A stretch of DNA of 20,152 nucleotides from Vibrio sp. UBA2441 (GTDB lineage Bacteria > Pseudomonadota > Gammaproteobacteria > Enterobacterales > Vibrionaceae), in NCBI GenBank assembly GCA_002342685.1, contig DDQN01000097.1:1-20152 (forward strand), written 5' to 3'. The position numbers and the translations under genes were made by a program. Shown here piece after piece: positions 14,341 through 20,152 of this stretch. The notes under the pieces were generated by a model that worked only from the letters and a program-made list of their open reading frames with translations, ran no database searches and was not told where the DNA came from. Position 1 is the first letter of the stretch. Each line of letters opens with the position of its first letter.

Positions 14341-15681
14341 TTATAAAATTCGTTGTAGAACTTTATCTGCCTTAACACGTGTGATTTTTTTTAATAATCG
14401 TTGTACATCTATCGGATAAGTGTCCACTTTATCAAGGTGGCGATAACTACCTACGAGAGATGTGTGCTCTAAAATGTTATTAATTTCACTTTCAAACTTA
14501 TCTTTCAGGTGTCCTAAAGGGTCTTGAATCAATAAGGCATTTTCTAAGTCGAGACTCCAGGCTCTAGGATTTAGATTGTTGCCAGTAAGAAGCATATATT
14601 TCTTATCGACCCAGATCCCTTTTAAGTGATAGCTATTTTTGTCGTGTTTCCACAGATAAATAGAAAGCTTGCGACTAGCCATGTTCGCTTCGTTGACTTT
14701 GGCGAAGCGACGCAAATTTAGCTCATATAAGTACGGTAAACCGGCAATGGTTTTGAATTCTTCCTCTGGTGGAATATAAAAATCATTTGCTGTTTTATCA
14801 CCCACGACGATCGAGACTTTAACGCCTCGTTTTATCGCTTTTTTCACCTCTTTGGCGACACTTTTCGGAAAGTTAAAGTAAGGTGTGCAAATAAAAATTT
14901 CATCTTTTGCGGAAGCAATAAGTTGGTTAATTTTATTGTTAAGACGGTTTCTTCGTTTACCTAAGCCAACGAGTGGAGTCAGTGCCACCTGGTTTTCAGA
15001 AACATCGTCATTAATAAATTCGTACTGAGACTGAGCCAATGAAGATCTAAATTGTCGAATCGCGAGTTTTATCTCCTTGGTGTGAGGCTTATTCTCGCTA
15101 CATAATCTATTTACGGCAGGGTGAGAAAGCATTTCTGTTTGAATGAATTGCACCATACTGTCAGCCAATTTTTCATTGGTAATGATATGGTATCGATCAA
15201 ATCGATACTTCTCTTGAAAGTGTAGGTAGATATTATTCAGGCTCGCACCGCTATATAAGACGGTGTTGTCGACGACAAAGCCTTTAAGGTGCAGAACGCC
15301 AAATACTTCGCGACCTCTAACTGGAACACCATAGATTGGAAATTTATGCTCATACTTATTAGAGAACGCTTTATAGAGCGCGGCATTTCCCTCTGAGCTT
15401 TCTGCGCCTATTAATCCTCGCTGAGCTCGATGCCAGTCAACGCAAATAATGATATCAAGCGCGGGGTTATTTTGTTTTGCTTCGTACAGTTCTGTCAAAA
15501 TCTCACGACCCGCGTCATCATCCTCCAGATACAGTGCGGCGATATAAATACGCTGCTTTGCATTACGTATTTCTTCTATCAAGCGCGCACGAAAAGCTTT
15601 CGCTGAAAGTAATACCTCAAATTGCTCAGGTTTTAAAGCAATGGTCGGCATATTCTTAAAAGGAGTGTTTAACGCCATCAT
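14341..15681 (-). CDS. pssA: CDP-diacylglycerol-serine O-phosphatidyltransferase (phosphatidylserine synthase)
   Basis: PssA joins CDP-diacylglycerol and L-serine to make phosphatidylserine, the precursor of phosphatidylethanolamine. The 446-residue protein aligns well with E. coli PssA (451), a peripheral membrane enzyme of the phospholipase D superfamily. Both HKD-type motifs are present: HLKGFVVD (His131, Lys133, Asp138) followed by YSGASLNN, and HLKGIWVD (His352, Lys354, Asp359) followed by TGNNLNPRAW. Other strong blocks are VDWHRAQRG and GDKTANDFYIP. The start is one of two adjacent ATGs; a GAGGTC ribosome binding site lies 11 nt before the first. It lies 102 nt from the GNAT gene and ends in its own terminator. 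It does not belong to the E. coli version of this locus. Confidence 0.96.
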   Translation of the reverse strand: MMALNTPFKNMPTIALKPEQFEVLLSAKAFRARLIEEIRNAKQRIYIAALYLEDDDAGREILTELYEAKQNNPALDIIICVDWHRAQRGLIGAESSEGNAALYKAFSNKYEHKFPIYGVPVRGREVFGVLHLKGFVVDNTVLYSGASLNNIYLHFQEKYRFDRYHIITNEKLADSMVQFIQTEMLSHPAVNRLCSENKPHTKEIKLAIRQFRSSLAQSQYEFINDDVSENQVALTPLVGLGKRRNRLNNKINQLIASAKDEIFICTPYFNFPKSVAKEVKKAIKRGVKVSIVVGDKTANDFYIPPEEEFKTIAGLPYLYELNLRRFAKVNEANMASRKLSIYLWKHDKNSYHLKGIWVDKKYMLLTGNNLNPRAWSLDLENALLIQDPLGHLKDKFESEINNILEHTSLVGSYRHLDKVDTYPIDVQRLLKKITRVKADKVLQRIL

Positions 15682-15783
15682 TTTGAGTTGTTGACCTCGA
15701 TTACTACAAAATTACCAATACTGAATTTTATCAAAATTATTAGCTTTGTGACCAATAATATAAGGAACTTTTGTTGGATATTG

Positions 15784-16212
15784 TTAGAAATCATCAAATT
15801 TCATCGGTATGAGTTGCTTGCCGCTATTGGAATATCGCTCAAAAAGCTGCTGCAATGGGTTAGGGAGTTTTTCATTGGGAATTATGCTAAATCCATGTTG
15901 TGTATAAAAGTCAGCTAAGTGTGAATAGGCAAAACAATAATCATAATCACTTAGAGTCTTCTGTTTGCAATACCGCATCATTTCGTGTGCGACCCCTTTT
16001 TGTCTGAATTCCGGAATGACCATCATCCCGGTTAAAAGTCGCCATCTGTCTATTGTTCTAAAACGAACCACGCTGCAGAGTTCGTTATGACAATAGCCAA
16101 TAAAAATTAGTTCATCTTTTTTTGCTTTAGCTGAAGGGTAGTGTTTTTTATATAGCTTTTGTACTAAAGGGAGCTTAATAGGCTCTAACGCCTGTATATT
16201 AATTTGATTCAT
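15784..16212 (-). CDS. GNAT-family N-acetyltransferase, substrate unknown
   Basis: A 142-residue protein with the GNAT fold, which moves an acetyl group from acetyl-CoA to an amine. The acetyl-CoA binding motif A is MMVIPEFRQKGVAHEMM (63-79), with the R/Q-x-x-G-x-A loop (RQKGVA). A later SHLADFYTQHGF (98-109) matches the end of the GNAT core. The N-terminus is short and has no other domain. The substrate cannot be told from the sequence. It is divergent from murB and lies upstream of pssA in the same direction, with 102 nt between them. The ribosome binding site before its ATG is weak. Confidence 0.85.
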   Translation of the reverse strand: MNQINIQALEPIKLPLVQKLYKKHYPSAKAKKDELIFIGYCHNELCSVVRFRTIDRWRLLTGMMVIPEFRQKGVAHEMMRYCKQKTLSDYDYCFAYSHLADFYTQHGFSIIPNEKLPNPLQQLFERYSNSGKQLIPMKFDDF

Positions 16213-16305
16213 TCAAAATTAGGCTTATTCAATCAATAGGGCATAGGTATATTCCATTTACCCGGCTCATCGGGAGTGAAATATGTATCTTGAAGCAGTT
16301 TGAGT

Positions 16306-16331
16306 ATAGAATACATCTAGTTTTATTCTAT
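16306..16331 (+). promoter_or_regulatory. Inverted repeat in the murB upstream region
   Basis: ATAGAATA and TATTCTAT form a perfect 8-bp inverted repeat with a 10-nt spacer, ending 11 nt before the murB ATG. It lies in the 130-nt divergent region between the GNAT gene and murB. It could be an operator or a weak mRNA hairpin near the ribosome binding site, which is itself poor (TTTAAAGCC). A separate short repeat, CCCG-GCTCAT-CGGG, lies at 16261-16274. No promoter could be placed with confidence. Confidence 0.5.
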
Positions 16332-16342
16332 CCTTTAAAGCC

Positions 16343-17377
16343 ATGCAGATATATAAAAAAGCCAACCTTAAGCCTTATCACACCTTTGCTATCGATGTAA
16401 CTTGCGAATTTCTGGTTATTGTTGAGTCTATCGATGAACTCAAATTTGTATTTAGCAACCCCGAGTGGAGTGCGTTCAATAAGCTTATGCTAGGTAAGGG
16501 GAGTAACCTCCTCTTTACTGAGCATTATAATGGGGTTGTGATAGTTAATCGGATCTTGGGTAAAACGGTTGATGAAGATGAGCATTTTTGGCGTTTACAT
16601 ATTAACGGCGGAGAAGACTGGCCGAATTTAGTTGCTTGGTCTGTAGAAAATGGTTATCTAGGATTAGAAAATTTGGCACTAATTCCAGGATGTGCAGGGT
16701 CTGCACCTATTCAGAATATCGGCGCTTATGGTGTTGAATTTAAAGATATTTGTGATTATGTCGATATCATGTCGCTCTCAGACTTTACTGTGACAAGGCT
16801 GTCTAACGAAGAATGCATATTTTCCTACCGAGATTCAGTTTTTAAGAATCAACTTTATGGGCAAGTGGTGATTGTCGCTGTTGGCCTAAAGCTGTCAAAA
16901 CAATGGCAAGCCGTCACTAATTATGGAAACCTGAAATCTATACCAGCACCTCAGTTAACGGCAAAAAGAGTTTTTGACGAAGTGTGTCAAGTACGAATGA
17001 GTAAACTGCCTGATCCCGCAGTTACCGGAAATGCAGGCAGTTTTTTTAAAAACCCAATGATTAGTCAGCAAATGTATCAAGATTTGAAGCTGAAGTTCCC
17101 AGACATTGTGGCGTATCCTACGGATGGGGCTGTAAAATTAGCCGCAGGTTGGCTTATTGATCAGTGCAAGCTAAAAGGGCATCAGATTGGTGGGGCTCAG
17201 GTACATCCAAATCAGGCATTGGTGTTGGTAAATAGAGACAATGCTTCAGCGTTGGACATCGTTAGACTCGCTGCATTTGTACGGACAAAAGTATTTGAAA
17301 AGTATCAGGTAGAACTGGAGCATGAGGTTCGCTTCATGAATAGCACGGGTGAAACCACGTTAACTCAACTTGTTTAG
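16343..17377 (+). CDS. murB: UDP-N-acetylenolpyruvoylglucosamine reductase (MurB)
   Basis: MurB uses NADPH and FAD to reduce UDP-GlcNAc-enolpyruvate to UDP-MurNAc, the second committed step of peptidoglycan synthesis in the cytoplasm. The 344-residue protein is a type I MurB like that of E. coli (342). FAD-binding blocks include GKGSNLLF, LENLALIPG and PIQNIGAYG. The catalytic residues are Arg163 in SYRDS, Ser233 in GNAGSFFKNP and Glu328 in HEVRF. The birA start follows 11 nt after its stop, so the two form an operon as in E. coli. Confidence 0.97.
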   Translation: MQIYKKANLKPYHTFAIDVTCEFLVIVESIDELKFVFSNPEWSAFNKLMLGKGSNLLFTEHYNGVVIVNRILGKTVDEDEHFWRLHINGGEDWPNLVAWSVENGYLGLENLALIPGCAGSAPIQNIGAYGVEFKDICDYVDIMSLSDFTVTRLSNEECIFSYRDSVFKNQLYGQVVIVAVGLKLSKQWQAVTNYGNLKSIPAPQLTAKRVFDEVCQVRMSKLPDPAVTGNAGSFFKNPMISQQMYQDLKLKFPDIVAYPTDGAVKLAAGWLIDQCKLKGHQIGGAQVHPNQALVLVNRDNASALDIVRLAAFVRTKVFEKYQVELEHEVRFMNSTGETTLTQLV

Positions 17378-17388
17378 GGTTTGCAGTA

Positions 17389-18351
17389 ATGCGAGAACAC
17401 ATAGTTAAACATAAAATTATAGAAATGCTTTCTAAAGGTGAATTTATCTCGGGTGAAGCGATAGGTGCGCATCTGAACATTTCTAGAGCTGCAGTTAGTA
17501 AACATATTAAAGGCCTACAGAGATGGGGACTGGACATTTATAGTGTTCAGAGGAAAGGTTATAAACTGGCAAACCCAATCCATTTACTGAAGCAGGATTT
17601 AATTCAATCCCATACTGACAGCCTAGCGCCTGTGGAACTGATCTCGGTTATTGATTCAACCAATCAGTATCTTTTGGATAGAGTAGGCTCACTAACCAAT
17701 GGATCTATTTGTATAGCAGAGTATCAATCACAGGGTCGTGGTCGGCGTGGGCGACAGTGGGTTTCTCCGTTTGGCTCAAATCTTTATCTATCCATGTATT
17801 GGAAGTTAGAAGCAGGCATGGCTGCGGCGATGGGACTTAGTTTGGTTGTCGGAGTGGCGATAGTAGAAGCGTTGGAGAAATCAGGTATTCATGGGGTTAA
17901 GCTTAAGTGGCCAAATGACCTTTATTATCAGGATAAAAAACTGGCCGGTATTTTGGTTGAAATGAGCGGGCAAGCGGGTGGCGCGGCTCACTTAGTTATT
18001 GGCATGGGAATCAATATTTCAATGCCTAAAGAGATTGAAGGTATCGATCAACCATGGACTTCACTTGTTGACGCTACAGATCAACTGCCCGAAAGAAATC
18101 AACTGGCAGGTACATTAATAAATGCTTGGCAAGAAGCTCTGGAAGATTATGAAATGAAGGGAATGTCTGACTTTGTTGGGCGTTGGAACCGACTAGATAA
18201 TTTCATCGACAGACCAGTAAAACTTATACTGGGGAAAAAAGAAGTGAAAGGGATAGTAAAAGGCATCAATGAACAAGGCGCACTGCTGCTTGAAACACCA
18301 GAGGGTATCGAAAGTTTTATTGGTGGTGAAATATCGCTGAGAGCTCAGTAA
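17389..18351 (+). CDS. birA: BirA, biotin-protein ligase and biotin operon repressor
   Basis: BirA attaches biotin to the carrier protein of acetyl-CoA carboxylase and also represses the biotin synthesis operon. The 320-residue protein is the two-function type: an N-terminal winged helix (about 1-60, with ISRAAVSKHIKGL as recognition part) precedes the ligase domain. The biotinyl-AMP loop is GRGRRG (116-121), and KWPNDLYYQDKKLAGILVE carries the catalytic Lys. A C-terminal SH3-like domain ends in GGEISLRAQ. It follows murB closely. The stop is convergent with coaA across 93 nt, in which I see no strong terminator. Confidence 0.97.
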   Translation: MREHIVKHKIIEMLSKGEFISGEAIGAHLNISRAAVSKHIKGLQRWGLDIYSVQRKGYKLANPIHLLKQDLIQSHTDSLAPVELISVIDSTNQYLLDRVGSLTNGSICIAEYQSQGRGRRGRQWVSPFGSNLYLSMYWKLEAGMAAAMGLSLVVGVAIVEALEKSGIHGVKLKWPNDLYYQDKKLAGILVEMSGQAGGAAHLVIGMGINISMPKEIEGIDQPWTSLVDATDQLPERNQLAGTLINAWQEALEDYEMKGMSDFVGRWNRLDNFIDRPVKLILGKKEVKGIVKGINEQGALLLETPEGIESFIGGEISLRAQ

Positions 18352-18444
18352 AGAAATGCGCTTAAACTCACTTATTAAGATCCTGTAAATAATGACGTCG
18401 TAAATAAAGTTATCTGAGTTTCCTACGGCTTAAATAACTTGTTG

Positions 18445-19368
18445 TTATTTTCTTAGAAGTATTTCATCAACGGTATGGTTTTTTCCTTTTTTCAGGATCA
18501 ACTGTGCTCTTTCTCGGGTTGGTAAGATATTTTGGTCTAGGTTAAGGCCGTTAATAGCCCTCCAGATCTCCTTTGCTTTATTAATAGCCTGTTCTTGATC
18601 CATTTGTGTGTAGTGAGAAAAATACGATCCAGGTTTTCTAAAAGCACTCTCCCGAAACTTCAAGAATCTTTCTACATACCACTTTTCGATAAGGGTAGTA
18701 TTAGCATCAACGTATATAGAGAAATCCACAAAATCCGAAATAAATACTCTGTGCGGATCATGAAGGTAGTCCATACCACTTTGTAATACGTTTAAACCTT
18801 CGATTATCAGTACGTCCGGCCGATCGATCACCTTCTTCTCTTCTGTAATGTCATAAGTAATATGAGAATAGATTGGCGCTGAGACGTGACGCTTACCAGC
18901 CTTAACATCCGAAACAAACTGTACTAAACGGCGCATATCATAAGACTCTGGAAAGCCTTTTTTATGCATTAAACCTTTCTCGTTTAAGATTTTATTAGGC
19001 AACAAAAAACCGTCTGTAGTAACCAGCGAGACTTTAGGGTGTTTGTCCCAACGAGAAAGCAACGCTTTTAATAGACGTGCAGTGGTACTTTTACCAACGG
19101 CGACACTGCCTGCAATGCCGATAATAAATGGCGTGGACTGCTCTGGCTTATTCAGGAAGTCGGCCAGCACGGTATTTCGACTTTGTCTTGCAGAAATGTA
19201 GAGATTAATTAAACGAGAGAGCGGCAGATATATTTCAACGGCTTCCTTCATTGTTAGGCTCTCATTGATGCCCTGAAGTTCCAATAAGTCTTCTTCGGAT
19301 AGTGTCATTGGTACAAAATTACGTAATTCGGCCCATTGGGACCGGTTAAATGACATGTACGGACTCAT
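18445..19368 (-). CDS. coaA: Pantothenate kinase, type I (CoaA)
   Basis: CoaA phosphorylates pantothenate with ATP, the rate-controlling step of coenzyme A synthesis. The 307-residue protein matches E. coli CoaA (316), with a slightly shorter N-terminus. The P-loop is GSVAVGKST (87-95). Other family blocks are VTTDGFL, KKGFPESYDM, IIEGLNVLQSGMDY and the C-terminal NILPTRERAQLIL. The ribosome binding site before the ATG is weak (CGAGA). It is convergent with birA and divergent from the tRNA operon, the same arrangement of neighbours as in E. coli apart from its strand-specific spacing. Confidence 0.96.
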   Translation of the reverse strand: MSPYMSFNRSQWAELRNFVPMTLSEEDLLELQGINESLTMKEAVEIYLPLSRLINLYISARQSRNTVLADFLNKPEQSTPFIIGIAGSVAVGKSTTARLLKALLSRWDKHPKVSLVTTDGFLLPNKILNEKGLMHKKGFPESYDMRRLVQFVSDVKAGKRHVSAPIYSHITYDITEEKKVIDRPDVLIIEGLNVLQSGMDYLHDPHRVFISDFVDFSIYVDANTTLIEKWYVERFLKFRESAFRKPGSYFSHYTQMDQEQAINKAKEIWRAINGLNLDQNILPTRERAQLILKKGKNHTVDEILLRK

Positions 19369-19532
19369 AGAAAATCTCGAAAAGTAAATTGGATAGGTTG
19401 CGAAAATACATCAAGTGAAGATGATTTCAAGAGATATTGGTTACAGAACGAAATAACATGGTGATTAGTAGAACAAAAAAGCAACAAAAGACGTGATTCA
19501 GCGGGAAAAGGCAATTTTTTTTAACTTTCCTA

Positions 19533-19561
19533 TTGCAAGGCTAAAGATCATCCCATAAAAT
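19533..19561 (+). promoter_or_regulatory. Sigma-70 promoter of the tRNA-tuf operon
   Basis: A -35 element TTGCAA (19533-19538) and a -10 element TAAAAT (19556-19561) are spaced by exactly 17 nt. A run of T/A bases upstream (about 19515-19523) could be an UP element. The GC-rich stretch GCGCTCC right after the -10 box is the discriminator type that makes stable-RNA promoters sensitive to ppGpp. Transcription would start just before the first tRNA. Stringent control is inferred from this pattern. Confidence 0.8.
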
Positions 19562-19576
19562 GCGCTCCACTTATGT

Positions 19577-19652
<76 letters not shown>

Positions 19653-19709
19653 CTTTCTTAATATGCAAAGAGCTTTAAAAGTAAAAGGCTTTTAAGAAAG
19701 AAAAATTTT

Positions 19710-19794
<85 letters not shown>

Positions 19795-19828
19795 TATTCT
19801 TAAGGATAAAGCTCTCAGAGTTACGCGT

Positions 19829-19903
<75 letters not shown>

Positions 19904-19916
19904 ATCTATTATGAGT

Positions 19917-19992
19917 GCTGATATAGCTCAGTCGGTAGAGCGCACCCTTGGTAAGGGTGAGGTCCCCAGTTCAAATCTGGGTATCAGCACCA
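19917..19992 (+). tRNA. tRNA-Thr (anticodon GGT)
   Basis: A complete 76-nt tRNA. The acceptor GCTGATA pairs with TATCAGC, followed by A and CCA; the anticodon stem CACCC/GGGTG encloses TTGGTAA, giving GGT. It is the last tRNA before tuf. Confidence 0.97.
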
Positions 19993-20031
19993 GCTCTTAA
20001 AGCAATTATTTCCTTTTGATACTTTTTTTTG

Positions 20032-20084
20032 ACTAAACTAAGTTTAGTTCTTAAGAACAGTTTATTACCAAGAACTTTTTTGGT
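20032..20084 (+). promoter_or_regulatory. tuf leader with stacked inverted repeats
   Basis: Three dyads follow one another between the last tRNA and tuf. ACTAAACT and AGTTTAGT (20032-20048) surround one base. GTTCTTAAGAAC (20047-20058) is a 12-bp perfect palindrome. ACCAAGA and its partner TTTTGGT (20067-20084) form a short hairpin with one G-U pair. They may mark RNA processing between tRNA and mRNA or a regulatory fold; the sequence does not decide which. Confidence 0.5.
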
Positions 20085-20131
20085 TACGTGGTCATCAAAG
20101 CCACCTAAATCCGTACCTAGAGGGACAACTC

Positions 20132-20152
20132 ATGTCTAAAGAAAAATTTGAA
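20132..20152 (+). CDS. tuf: Elongation factor Tu, first seven codons (partial)
   Basis: The window ends after seven codons reading MSKEKFE, the N-terminus of Vibrio-type EF-Tu, which brings aminoacyl-tRNA to the ribosome. A ribosome binding site (AGAGGGA) lies before the ATG. The position after the four tRNA genes matches tufB of E. coli. Only the start is visible, so the assignment rests on these residues and the conserved context. Confidence 0.9.

Noticed and set aside
18432..18450. AAATAAC/GTTATTT hairpin as a birA-coaA terminator
   Set aside because: AT-rich 7-bp stem overlapping the coaA stop, with no U-tract on either side; the birA and coaA ends remain without a clear terminator.

Overview
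The window looks like a gammaproteobacterium, most likely of the Vibrio/Photobacterium group. The evidence is the block murB-birA-coaA-tRNA(Thr,Tyr,Gly,Thr)-tuf, which follows the E. coli rrnB-murB-birA-coaA-tRNA-tufB locus. The EF-Tu N-terminus MSKEKFE and the tRNA-Asp 3' end that opens the window also fit. The genus assignment is inference; the class is well supported.

Layout. (1) Positions 1-134 hold the last 20 nt of a tRNA-Asp, probably the distal gene of a ribosomal RNA operon, followed by two strong intrinsic terminators in tandem. (2) Positions 202-13806 are one tightly packed minus-strand operon of 15 genes. In transcription order they are hybO, hybA, hybB, hybC (a membrane-bound, periplasm-facing group 1 [NiFe] hydrogenase), hybD (maturation protease), a HupF/HybG-like HypC paralogue, hybE, a HupK/HoxV-like degenerate large subunit, hypA, hypB, hypC, hypD, hypE, hypF and a 50-residue exported microprotein. 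Stops and starts mostly overlap or lie within a few bases; the only sizeable internal gap (hybC-hybD) contains a perfect 9-bp stem-loop. (3) Positions 13807-14283 are an intergenic region with a perfect FNR box upstream of hybO. (4) Positions 14284-16212 hold pssA, with its own terminator, and a GNAT acetyltransferase gene, both on the minus strand. (5) From 16343 onward come murB and birA (+), coaA (-), a stable-RNA promoter driving four tRNAs, and the first seven codons of tuf.

How it works together. HypE/HypF make the cyanide ligands, HypC/HypD assemble the Fe(CN)2CO unit, and HypA/HypB insert nickel. HybD then removes a 15-residue tail from HybC. HybE and the Tat signals on HybO and HybA provide proofreading and export, and HybA/HybB pass electrons to the quinone pool. 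The FNR box suggests anaerobic induction. HybO lacks the two extra cysteines of oxygen-tolerant enzymes, yet the operon carries a HupF/HoxL-like plus HupK/HoxV-like pair best known from oxygen-tolerant enzymes.

The least explained items are the terminal microprotein, the HypC paralogue that has Gln in place of the family His, the HupK-like scaffold in a Hyb-type operon, and the insertion of the whole cluster between a ribosomal RNA operon end and murB. No CRISPR array, insertion sequence, integrase or phage gene was seen.
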